This document shows positions 46,544 to 57,531 of a stretch of DNA of 64,000 nucleotides, in pieces. Position numbers and translations under genes: made by a program. The notes beneath the pieces are model-generated. The model saw nothing but the letters and a program-made list of their open reading frames with translations, was not told the DNA's origin and searched no databases. The stretch's first letter is position 1. Each line of letters opens with the position of its first letter. The DNA lies in contig CP136898.1 of assembly GCA_034359265.1 (NCBI GenBank), positions 36,665,501-36,729,500 on the forward strand. Reading direction: 5' to 3'. Source of the stretch: Canna indica. Its lineage: Eukaryota > Streptophyta > Magnoliopsida > Zingiberales > Cannaceae.

Positions 46544-48650
46544 TGTTACGTCCCTCCTAGGGTCTCCTTTAGGAAGAAGACACAGCCCAAGAGGATAATT
46601 TAACCAAGGATTATGATGACATAATAGGATAAAAAATAACTCATAATTATATAAATCAAAATGCAGCGAAAATCTAAAGTTCAATAATGAAAAATAACTA
46701 CAATTAAAAGCATTTCAAATGAAAGGTACAGCAGTAAAGGATTTCCTCTAAATAGAAACAAGCTTCAAAAATGGGTCCCAAGGCTCAAATATGAGACCTG
46801 CACCAGAGCACTCTACTACTCTAACTCTAAATAGCTAACTCCGAACGTGTCACACATATGAATCTAAGGCAAAAATAAGAGAAACGTCAGCGGAAGGCTG
46901 AATAGAATTCAACATCAATATGACTAGCACCAAGGTAATAACTCAAAATATCATGAACTCTAATATACGCAAGTATAATTATAAAATTAACTATTTTAGC
47001 TCTACATCTACCAATGCCACCTATACGCATTTTAATAATAAATCAAGAGTGGTATGGACAAGATCTCTATGAGTTTTCCCCTGCACTCTCGCACTTGAGA
47101 GTGGTTCTTCCCGTTCGCTCATACATGGAGAACGACTATCCAAGGATAGCCCGCGGGCAATGCGCAATGTCCCCACGCCGCAGTGCATCTATTAAATACC
47201 GATATTTCTTGGTCGTAGACTACCTTAGGTCCATTGGGCCGAAAAAGTGTCCCCGCCCGAAGTACGAGGCTAACGGGCCGCAAATAGATCATCATAATGA
47301 TTAGAGCACTAATGAATATAACAATATGTCACCGTAAAGAACACTACTATAACACTTGTACCTAATGCGTAAGGTAAATAACACATATGATAATAACCCT
47401 ATGAGCATATTTCTAGCACATGACATGCCCAATATAATAGCTAAATCATTTAAATGAGCACTACATGTCATGGTTCCAAAAATTATGCAAAGAATTCCAA
47501 AGGATAAATACTGAATCAAGCATGAATAAATAATAGCATAATAAGGAAAAATATCACAAATTGTAGGGTTCATAGGAGTCTATGAGATGATCTACCGACA
47601 ATTAACAACTTTAAGCTCTAATCTCAAAATACTAATAAAATATACTTAGCACAGAAAACAAAGCACTAAACCCCACATTGTTCGCATGATACAAATCTCA
47701 TTTGTAAAATCTGACTTCACCGATGAATCCAGAATATTACATGAAAATTCATATATAATATGTCAAAATTCGAGTTAGGGAAACCCCTGAAATTAATTTT
47801 CTAAAAAGAACCTAAATCAACATATAGGTAAAACATTATAACACATGTATTTTATTTATAACACTGATATAAACTCATAACATCTATACTTATCTCTATC
47901 CTTTATATCAATATCAAAACACTACTACATCAAATATATCATCTCTCTATTCAAAACATGATATAAGACTAAATATCACTGTTATAATCAAATATATCAC
48001 TAATACAATCTAAAGGTGGAAAAGTTAGGGTTCCCCTCTTCATGCATGAGCAGACGGCGATGAAGGCCGTCGCCCTCTCTCGCTCCCTCGAGCGGCGATC
48101 ATCGCCCGAAGGGTAGGCGGCCAGCGTCGCCCAGGCAAGCGTACGGCCAGCCCCGGGGAAGCGACCGCCCCAACGCGGCGGGCTATAGTCGCCGCCGACG
48201 GGGCTGCAGTCGGCCCTCCATGGCCGTCGTTGCCCGAATTTTTTACCCCGTGACTACCGCTGGACTCTACCGGACTCGGGGGTACCTGGCCGACCCAAAA
48301 TACTTCGCCGACCAAAGTTTCCAAAAATAGGTAGGTTCGTAAAAAAAACACAGATCACTAGAAAATATTACCATAAATAGCAAAAATCTGAAAATTGAAA
48401 TTTCATAACACCAAGATCCTCTTAATCCTCCTATTTACCCTACAATAAGGACCAACAAGACGGGAAAGAATCCTACCTCGAAACGCAAATCCCCCGGACT
48501 CCGCACGTTGCGCCTCCGCTCGTCACGTGCCGCCTCGATCTAAAAACACCATTCCCAAAGATGTCAACCGTAGGGTTGAGCGGAGGGGTATTATTTATAG
48601 CGAGTGAGACACGACCATTTTACAAAAAGGCCCCTCAACATCAAAAACTC
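46544..48650 (-). mobile_element. Solo-LTR-like sequence in the TNP2 5' region
   Basis: On the minus strand it ends GGGACGTAACA at 46544, and TNP2 coding sequence begins directly after. A TATAAATAATACCCC box (minus, about 48,600) and a GTGGTCTT-to-hairpin layout resemble the chromovirus LTR at 28,712. No internal coding region is present. The upstream limit (about 48,650) and a TSD could not be fixed: CTTAT precedes 46544 on the plus strand, but no partner was found. Confidence 0.5.
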
Positions 48651-48734
48651 CAAGACAAGCGGCGACGGCAATGGCGAGAGAAGCGGTAGAGAAGAAGAGA
48701 AGGAGAAGAGAAAGGGTCGGACGCGAACGCAAAT

Positions 48735-49159
48735 AAAAGGTCTATCATCGACGGCCCGTCAGCCGTCGGTAAATCATGGATAACTACTAATTATATCATT
48801 GACGACCGCGCAGCCCTCTCTAAGTCGTCGGTGACATGTTTTTTATTTTTGCGCCGCATTCGCACCATCAATTAATAAGCGACGGCCACTTTTAGCCGTG
48901 GCTAATGACTTATTTATATCACAGACGGCCCTGGGGCCCCCGCTAAGTCGTCGCTCATAAGTTATTTCATTTCGTGCCCTGTGCGTGCCATCGGCTATAA
49001 GCGACGGCATTGGGTGGCCGTACGAGAGCCGCGACTGATTTGGTTACATAGGCCACGGCCGGTCACGGCCGCTGCGGTCGTCGAAAAGTTATGGATAGTT
49101 CTGACAGCATGGGCGGCCGTCAATGAGCCCCGTGGCTGATTGCCAATATTCTAGTAGTG
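48735..49159. repeat. Right subterminal region of the outer CACTA element
   Basis: It has many copies of GACGGCC / GCCGTCG and related motifs, mirroring 36,880-37,130 at the left end. Confidence 0.75.
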
Positions 49160-49162
49160 AAT

Positions 49163-49805
49163 TTTTCCTCGGTGCTGGAAAGTGTGATGCACTTCTTCAA
49201 TCTCGATTGCCAAGCCACAACTCCTCTACAAAGTTAATCAAGTAACCTGAAGTAATCTTGTGAGTGTCAACGTCTCTATCCATGTTTGCATCCGTGTAGC
49301 CGACTAACACAAGTTTCTAAGCTCCAAAGCAAAGTGTCATACTGGAAGTACCCCGCAAATACCTCATGATCCACTTGACTGCATTCTATTATTCTCTCCT
49401 TGGATTTGAAAGAGAACGACTCACCATACCAACTACATTAGCTATGTCCGACTGGTGAGCTATAAAGTACCTTTTGCATATCTTCCTTCTCCTAATCAGA
49501 TGAAGGGCACTACTCATTGCTCAATCTGACAGTAGAAGCAATAGGGGAACCCACCACTCTGGACTTATCCATGTTAAATATTTGAAATACCTTCTCGATG
49601 TACTTCTCTTGTGACAAATAGAGTTTCTTAGCATCTCTATCTTTATCTGTATGCGAAGTATGTGCTTTGTTGGCCCCAAGTCCTTCATGGCAAATGACTT
49701 GCTTAGTTGTTTCTTCAACTCGGCTATCCGAGAAACATTCACGCCAACAATCAACATGTCATCAACATAGAGCAAAAAAAAAAGAAAATCACCATCAAAG
49801 AACTT
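49163..49805 (-). pseudogene. Copia reverse transcriptase fragment (right half of a split element)
   Basis: The minus strand reads LYVDDMLIVGVNVSRIAELK, LSKSFAMKDLGPTKHIL, then decayed SYSVGSLMYAM-like and GVCLCFGA.KLVLVGYTDAN-like pieces, ending CTLSSTEE beside the CACTA insertion. It is broken by several stops. The upstream end meets a Tat-like gag remnant at about 49,805. Confidence 0.85.
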
Positions 49806-49817
49806 CTAAAAAGAAGA

Positions 49818-49883
49818 CACGGTGATATGAATTGTTATCATCAAAATTGAGATTAAGATCAATGTTGAAAATCTTAGGCCAAA
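49818..49883 (-). repeat. Terminal fragment of the GGTCGACC-dyad LTR family
   Basis: About 66 bp reading TTGGCCTAAGATTTTCAAC, ATTGATCTTAATCTC and GATGATAACAATTCATATC on the minus strand match the first bases of the LTRs at 17647 and 54545. It lies between gag and copia fragments. Confidence 0.65.
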
Positions 49884-50470
49884 AAGAATCGGTTGCGCAA
49901 TTGAGGATCATCATAGACCCGAACTTCGTCAGTTGAGTGATTTGATCGCCCGTGTCGTCGTAGGGCTGGAGTGAGGTCGATAGCTTGAAATTATCGGGAA
50001 GACGAATCACTATAATGTTCTCGACGAAGGGTCTCGAGTCGATGGTGGGGGAAGGAGTGGCCTCTATGGCCCTAGTGTCCTCCTCTTCTCTATGATAATG
50101 TGTGCGGGAGACTTCATCCCTAAGGACAAAAATCGGACGCCCGGGTCTTTCTAAGTGGATGTCTTCATCGCGTTATGATTGGTGGCCCACATGCTTGGCC
50201 GGGTGTTGTTTTTGGGACCGTGTCAAAGCCTCGACCTAGGCTGCTAACCGTCGATTCTCCACCCAAAGGTCGTTGATCAGACGCTGGGATTCTTTCAGTG
50301 AAGGGTTGGCAAGTACTAAAGCATCACTCCTTACTATTTTAGCATCTACGGGTAGCAGGGGAAGGCTGTCGCTAGGAGGTTGCCTATGTACTGCGGCGTT
50401 CGCCTAACTTAGGGTACCAACCATTGCGGTGTAGGTAAGGTTTACTCGGTCCGACGATAGGCGCCAAGTG
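49884..50470 (-). pseudogene. Tat/Athila-like gypsy gag N-terminus
   Basis: It reads RLPDNFKLSTSLQPYDDTGD and QITQLTKFGSMMILNCATDS, close to the gag start of Tat/Athila-type gypsy elements (LPxxFKxPxLxPYDGTxDP). TGGCGCCTATCG (minus, 50,467-50,456) is a primer-site-like sequence just upstream. The rest of the element is missing. Confidence 0.65.
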
Positions 50471-50495
50471 TTCTTGTATGAAGTCGGGGTGATGC

Positions 50496-51702
50496 TGTTG
50501 ATCAAATACCCACACTAGAAGGGGGGTGAACAGTATTGGGTGAGTTTTAACAATTAATTATTCGATTTCTTTCGAGTTCAATTTCTAATGTAACCAAATT
50601 AATCGTGCGACTAAATTACAATGCTTGACAATCATAAATAGCAAGGAATATCAAAAGAGCAACACAATGCAAACAAAATCAATTATAGTGGTTTGACCAA
50701 CCGTCTACTCCACTACCTTGGCTCCGCACCAAGGATTTCTAACCAACACTTTATAAACTATGTGTTTTCCTTTGAGTACAACTGAGGCATTCCTTCTCAA
50801 CCCTTTGAGAATGCCTTGAACCTATTCACTTAGGCAAAATACAATTCTACAAAGCAAACCCTAAGTGTTTACACTAGCACACCTAGCAAGCTAACAATGA
50901 GAACTACAATTAAAAATGATGAAGAACAACAAAGATGGAGCTAAAAATGAAACCACAAGTGTGAGCTCCTTCCAAAGCCTTCCAAGTCTCCAACTCTTCA
51001 AGATGGTGAGCTCGAATTATTGCCGGAGTTGAGACGAGAAGATCTCTTGAGGAGGATGAAGCTATCGGCGAAGCAAGCGAACACAAATCGATCTTTGAAG
51101 GCTTAAATCTCTCTTAGGAATGCACTAAACACTATTAAGAATCTTTAAGAGGGGTTTGTGAGGGGTATTTATAACCCCTCACTCGGCAGTTCACTCTAAC
51201 GAGCATTTTTTTGCTCGTTGGATGTTGTTTGGTCGCTTGTCGATCAATCGTCGATCGACTGACTGATCGACCGTCCAACGACTGCAGGGCTACTACCTCT
51301 TTCTAGTCATATTCGATTGACCGACTGGTTGACCGAATTGGCTACTGCCAATTTTTTGCCTTGTTCGGTCGACCGGAACCTGGGCTAAGGTTATTTTTCT
51401 CAGCCATCTTCTTGCACTTCGTTTCCGGGTTTCGTTACCAAGTTTTAACTTGGATAACATTACAAATTGGCTTGGGTGAATTCCTAGAGACATATTACAT
51501 AAAATCTAATCCTAACTCTAGATTTTTCTACTCGCTTATTTTCGAAGCCATTTTTTCGATTTTTGTATTTTTTCGAACGAACTTCTCACGCGTATCATAG
51601 CCTCAACATGAACTCAAAACTTCACAACTATATTAAATACATATTTGTTATAATCAAAATAGAGATCAAGGCCTAGGGAGAATCATTGGGCCAACAATCT
51701 CC
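50496..51702 (-). repeat. LTR, about 1.2 kb, dyad family
   Basis: It starts TGTTGGCCCAATG (minus) and ends ACCCCCCTTCTAGTGTG...ATCAACA. Short dyads (GTCGATCGAC, GGTCGACC) lie at 51,230-51,375. Confidence 0.75.
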
Positions 51703-51973
51703 CCCTTTTTGAAGTTGACAAATAAAACATGAAATTCTATAAAACTCTAAGTGGTTGTTTGTTACCACCCGTTTCAGGTTTTGGTTTCGTTTGAAATCGA
51801 AACCTTCTCTCGAAATCGCGTTTGTTGATGAAAATAGGTAAAAAATTCAAATATGTTTCGTGAAACCCAATTTTTGCGAAACACTCTTTTCTACACGAAG
51901 CCGAATTCTACTCCTGGTAGAATTCGGGTTTTCGCGAAACGGGCGATGGCATACTTGTAATTAAAACAAAGTT

Positions 51974-54545
51974 TGTTGGGTGAAATGGCACACTAGAGGG
52001 GGGGGGTGAATAGTGTGTTTACTAATTCTCATTGCCTAATTCCGATTTTAATCATTTCTTAAATTATTTAGGTAAACCGTTATTTATCGACTAGATGCGA
52101 AAGCAAAAATAAGACAATTAAGCACAAACAGAATATCAATGCTAACACACTGATTTATAGTGGTTCAGCCCTCAATGCCTACTCCACTACCTAAGTACCC
52201 TGCTTAGGATTTCCAAACTAAGTTTACTAGATTATGTCTTGTTTCCCTTACAATGAGGACTTTACACCGAAAAGTCTCCGCTCTCCAACCGAAGGCACTT
52301 TCACACCCGGAAGTATCCCGCCTTCCTATCTAGAGCGCTCTCCCACCTCAACCTAAGGGACAACTAGAACTAATCCTAGTAAACTACATTTACAACGGTG
52401 GAATTAAGCCTTAACACCAAGGCAACCACCAACCAAATCAAACCTAGCAAGCTAGGTTTACACAAGTTTTAATACAATGAAAGAAACAAGAAAATATACA
52501 AGTAATGGAGCAAAAAATACAACAATACAAATACTTAGCTCCAACACAATGAATCCTAGCTCCTCTTGATGCCTTGATGATGAATCAAATCAAACTTGAA
52601 GGCAAACTCTAGGAATGAAAGCTCAGACTAGGATTTCTTTAAAAAATGGCTCAATGAAAGCTTAAAGTTGATCAATGATGGCTCAATGAAGGTTAAGAGT
52701 GGTCAAAAATTGTTTAAGAAAGGCTTAGGTTTGGGTATTTATAGAGCCAAGAAGAAATGGAATGAAACGGGCGGCTCAACGGGCGGAAAACTAGCCGTTA
52801 CAGTCGTTCGGTCGCTTGTCGGTCGATCATCGGTCGATCGACCGATCGACCGTGCCTTTCTGTGAACTAATCGCATCGTTCGATCGACCGACGGGTCGAT
52901 CGAATGAATCGCGACTTCATCGATCCGCAATTCGATCGACCGATCGGTCGACCGACGCACTCACTGCCATTTGTTTGCCTCTATAGGTCGACCGACCGGT
53001 CGACCAAAAATTGGACAAACTGGGCAGTTTTCTATTTTGCTTGGGTTTTTTTACTCGTTTGGGTTCCGTCTTGGCTAAACTTACTTATATAATATTTATT
53101 AACTTTAAGTTAATAACTTTGAAACATAAATATTATATAAGAATTACCCCCCATTTGGATTCAATAAAAATATCTAAAAAATCAAAATCCTTAAGAATCA
53201 AAATCTAGTTTTTGGGGTCTAGTACAAATTTTTTGAAAACGGAAATTTCCTAATCTCTCGGGTCAAATATGGGTATGCTAAAGGCTTCCAAAAATTCCTT
53301 TAAAATATCTTGTTATCTAGTTTTGACCCAAGGAACAATTACCATCATTTTTTATGACAAGAAACTATCTAGGTCATATAGCTCTCCAAGGAGCTCCCTA
53401 GGCTTAGTGAATTTAGGATGGTTTTCGAGTTTTTATATTTTGGGGTTCGAGTTTGGTTTTAGGGTTCTTATGCATCATCATGAGGATTTATAATATATCT
53501 AGACACCCTAAACCTAAACTCTAACTTCTCGAATAATCCGAGTGCGACGACCAACGTCCTTCCAATTTCTCAATTTCTTCGATATTTTCGATCGAGGACG
53601 TTATGCGTTAAATCGATATGGAACCTGAAAGATTTCTCAATGAAACATTAGGTGCTGTTTGGTTAGCGAAAATTATTTTATGGTTTGGTTTCAGTGAAAC
53701 TGAAAACTTGGTTTCGAAAACTTGGTTTTGGTTTCTAGTTTTCAGTTTTCTGAAAACGCGTTTGGTTAATAAAAACAACATCAGTTTTAGTTAGTTGAAA
53801 CCAGTAAATATTTATTTGATTATAAAAAATAATATTAATTTTCCTTGAACATTTTTAGTAGTAATTAAATGTTTAGTTAGTTTACAAAATTAAATATTTG
53901 TTAATATGGTTACAAAATATTTAAATGATTTAATTAATTAAGTTATTGGTAATTTAAGATTTTTTTGTTCAATTAGATATAAAAATTAATTAATAGTTAT
54001 TGTAAAATTTCAAAAAAAAACAAGTCCAATGATCTAAAATTAGGTTTGATTAAATTATAAATAGACCAACTTTAAGAAAATTGAGTTATTTAAAATTTGG
54101 GTTTGAGTCAATTAGATATAAATTGGTTTAATTATTTTATAAATTTAAGATAAAAGTTTGAGTTAAAAATGATGATTTTTATTTTTATTTTTAAAAATTT
54201 GATATAGTTTGATTTATTTTTAAATTAATTAATTTTATAAAAAAATATTTATAATTACAAAGTTGTCACAGCATTTTGATAACGAAACTGACAGTCTCGA
54301 AACCACAGAAAATAACATTCTGTTGTTTTCATTTTTATTAAGAAAATTGGTTTCGTTTTCATTCTGGTTTCGATTTAGTTTCACGAAAACACTAAACCAA
54401 ACACGTTTTCGTAAGCAGTTTTGGTTTCAGTGAAATTGAAACCATGAAAACAGACTTGGTTTCGCTAACCAAACAGGCCCTTAGTTTCATGTTTGTTAGC
54501 ATCAAAATCGAGATTAAGACCAAGGTAGAAAACCTTAGGCCAACA
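51974..54545 (-). repeat. LTR of the dyad family, with a MITE inserted
   Basis: It starts TGTTGGCCTAAGG (minus, 54545) and ends CACCCCCCCC...CCCAACA (51974). Without the 830-bp MITE it is about 1.74 kb. The dyad block is at 52,800-53,010. Confidence 0.82.
53651..54480. mobile_element. Harbinger-type MITE, 830 bp
   Basis: Ends are GGTGCTGTTTGGTTAGCGAA and inverted GGGCCTGTTTGGTTAGCGAA, flanked by TTA at 53648-53650 and 54481-54483. TTA is the usual Harbinger target. It is AT-rich and non-coding. Confidence 0.85.
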
Positions 54546-56790
54546 ATCTCTCCCTTTTTGATGATGACAAACATCCTTAAGAAAATATCTATAATTAAGC
54601 ATAGAGGATATCAAACATGGGATTTCTCCCCCTATCAACATGCATATTTACATAATGAAACTCCCCCTATCTATATGCATGGTTAGCCTATATTTTCTTC
54701 CCTTTTTACCTATATTTTTCTCTCCCTTTTGACATCAATAAAAAAGGGCAAGAAAAGTCAACCTAATCAAAGTTGAGACTCTAAAACTATTTTCCATGAA
54801 ATATGTAGATCTCAACTCAATGGATGAAAACATACATACCAATTTTGAGACTAATCAATACATGATATCAATGAATGATAGATAGAATCCAAAACTAAGA
54901 ATCATGTATGTATTCAAGTATGGATATTTTCGTGAATATAATATCTTTTTCATGACATTTTTAGACTTCATTCAAACTTTTAAAATACTAAGATATGATT
55001 ATTTAAAGCATGTATATCAAGTTTGAGGTGAAACTAATGTCATTTGATCAAAAAATGAACTTAGCATGATTTCATTCAAAGTATGCATGAAAGCATGAAA
55101 ATGGCTAAGTATCACATTTTGCTATCTACTCATGTATTCTCATATTTAGGTACCTAGATATCTAACATGAGTTAGTCTAAGTATATTGATCAAGTTTGGG
55201 CTTAAAAATGAGGTTTCTAAGTCACTTTGTTGACTTAGATCAAAGTATACTTCTAAGTTTTAAAAAAATCAAACTTTTAAATCCATACAAAATCAAATTT
55301 TTGACGAATTTTTTAAAACTTTAACTGGACAAACTAGATTTTTCAAGGAATCTAAAGATTCAAGAATCAGTCAAAACTCAGTTTTTTATAAATTCATAAA
55401 AATTCTTGAAAGTCCAGGGGCATTTTCGTAAGTTTCATATACTTTTTCAAAAGTTGTCAATTTTGCTTCAAACTTTCCCGACATCGCTGAATAATCATTT
55501 AAGATGTGTGTGTCAAGTTTGAGCTTGAAATGAATTGTCTAAGTTCATTTTTCTTCCTATATTGATTTCAATAATAAAAATGGATATTTCTAGCTATCAT
55601 TCAAGTTATCAAAATCATTCCTATAAATGATTTTACTCAAGCAATGGTGTGAATGATATTAGAAATGAAATCAAAATGGTATACATGAGTTTTCATTTGA
55701 AGTTTTTTTTAAAAAATCTAAGTATCGAAAAAATGAGTATTTCAAATAAGTGATACTTTGTGTTTTCGAAATCCAACTTCAAAATTCCACTATAAATCAG
55801 ATTCTTGATGAAACTTTTTAAAATTTTTATTGAAAGAATTAAATTTTTTAGTGAAGGTGTAGTTTCAAGAATCAGTTAAAAAATATTTTTCTACATTTTT
55901 CTAGAAATAACTAAAAATGCTCAAATTTCAATGGTATTTTCGTAATTTTCAATTATTTTCAAAAAGTGTTCAGTTTTCATTCAAATTTTTATGACACCAC
56001 ATAATGGTCATGTAAAGAGTGTATGTCAAGTTTGAAATAAAAATTATGTCCTTAAGTCAAGTATCAACCTAGCATTGTTTCATTCAAAACTAAACTAGTT
56101 ATCATGAAACTTGCTAAGTTCAATCTTATCATTTACTCATGGTTTTTCAAACTTAAACCTATAGACACCTAACATGAGTAAATCTAAACATATTTCTCAA
56201 ATATGAATTGAAAATGAGATCTCTAAGTCAATTTATTGACTTGAGTCAACTTGGTTCAAAAAGGTTATCATGAAATGGCCTATATGTCATTTTATCAATA
56301 TCCATATGAATTTTTTCATTCTAAGTGCATGAAATATGTCATACCTATTCCTAAACATGTTTATGAAGTTTGGACTTAAAATAAAGTGTCCAAGTCGATT
56401 TGTTGACTTGGGTCAATTTTTTTCAAGTTTAAGTCCCCTAAAGTGATCTAGTTATCACTTTGTTAATCTACATATGAATTTTCAAGTTTAAATACCTAAA
56501 ATCATGTCATATGTGTATCTAAACATGTTTACCGACTACTAACTCAAAATAAGATCTCTAATATGAATTTCAACATAGAGCAAGTTTCATTCAATCAAGA
56601 TATCATGAAATTGCCTAGATATCAAAATTTTACCTACTCATGAAATTTCATAGATTTGTCATGCAACATCAATCATGAGTATATAGATACATCATTAAAG
56701 CATGAATATTCAAGAATTATATTAAGATTTTGCATATCATGCTTATAACTTCCCCTATCTATATACATCATAAAACACATGATACATCCA
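54546..56790 (-). repeat. Non-coding block with imperfect repeats
   Basis: AT-rich sequence has recurring segments such as AAGTCNNTTTGTTGACTTRG (about 55,220, 56,225 and 56,390) and TTTTCGTAANTTTCA (about 55,425 and 55,945). No coding motif is seen. It probably belongs to the internal region of a large LTR element. Confidence 0.5.
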
Positions 56791-56831
56791 CAGATCAAGG
56801 CCTAGGGAGAACCCTTGGGCCAACAGATGTG

Positions 56832-57090
56832 GCCTGACACGTCTCCTGATCAGGTGCGACTCTGGGGGACCTGCAAAAAATATCCCGACGCTCAAGTAAG
56901 AAAGAGTTCCAGTTAAGGGTAATTAAAATTGGAATCTAAATGTACACGAGGAGCATCGTGCTTGTATATAATGCAGAACGAGAAATGTCTGACGATAATG
57001 CCTCCCGGTAATCTTATGGGATGTGCTCAGAATGATCGAGGCTGATCCCGAAGTTGTCGGACTCGTAATGGACAAATCCCTCACAATTAA
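56832..57090 (-). repeat. LTR fragment of a Tat-like gypsy element
   Basis: The minus strand reads TTCTTACTTGAGCGTCGGG then TTTTTTGCAGGTCCCC, the same signature as at 1490-1530. It probably belongs with the gag and primer site at 49,884-50,470, which the dyad-family element separates from it. Confidence 0.55.
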
Positions 57091-57531
57091 TATTTCATTT
57101 TAGATTATTAGGTATACTAATTACATAAGTACATTAAATTTAAAATTTTATATGTAATAAAATACATATATAAGTAGTGTATTTGACTATCAATATAATT
57201 ATAATTATATGAATAAATATAATTGAGGACAATTTAAATATTTATAAAAAGTATTTGTCGACAATATGAAGTTTTTCTAATTTTTCTAAAAGTCTCTATA
57301 TTAAATGTAAAAAAGATGGTAAAGATAGATTTGTTAAATTCTCTATATTATTTGTCAATAAACATAAAGTATTTGTAAGAAAAGGGCAAGATAAATATAT
57401 AATGAAATTAAATTTAAGATAAATTCATCAATTTTTATTTTTTTATATTTGGAAAAGCGATGGGTTCCACAGAAGAGGGTTTATAGCGGACGCAAAGAGC
57501 GCGAGAGCGGGCAAAAGGACGAAGGACGAAG
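57091..57531 (+). promoter_or_regulatory. Upstream region of the FVE/MSI4-like gene
   Basis: AT-rich sequence passes into a GC-richer leader at about 57,450. TTTATAG at 57,469 is a weak TATA candidate about 60 bp upstream of the start codon. No other element is certain. Confidence 0.3.

Larger units (their letters stand above)
36866..49159 (-). mobile_element. CACTA transposon of 12.3 kb with nested insertions
   Basis: Ends are CACTACTAAAATTGTCG (36866) and, inverted, CACTACTAGAATATTGG (49159). The 3-bp duplication AAT is perfect (36863-36865 and 49160-49162). Both subterminal regions are rich in ACGGC/GCCGT motifs (CCGTCGGTGACGAC, GCGACGGCC). It encodes a second-ORF protein and a TNP2 transposase on the minus strand. 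The TNP2 gene is split by the inner CACTA element at 39190-44327, and a solo-LTR-like sequence lies at its 5' end. The insertion target is the copia RNase H. Confidence 0.92.
50496..56826 (-). mobile_element. Composite LTR element of the GGTCGACC-dyad family
   Basis: Outer ends are TGTTGGCC (minus, 56826) and ATCAACA (minus, 50496), flanked by ACATC and GCATC, a possible 5-bp TSD with one mismatch. Inside are an LTR at 50496-51702 and a second LTR at 51974-54545. Each is preceded by the tract AAAAAGGGGGAGAT or AAAAAGGGAGAGAT. Non-coding sequence fills 54,546-56,790. The left-hand 5' LTR seems reduced to its first about 32 bp. No protein domain is found. Confidence 0.6.

Noticed and set aside
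46548..48915. 5-bp TSD (CTTAT) for the solo LTR in the TNP2 5' region
   Set aside because: CTTAT recurs near 47,893 and 48,906, but not next to a CA end of an LTR, so these are chance matches.
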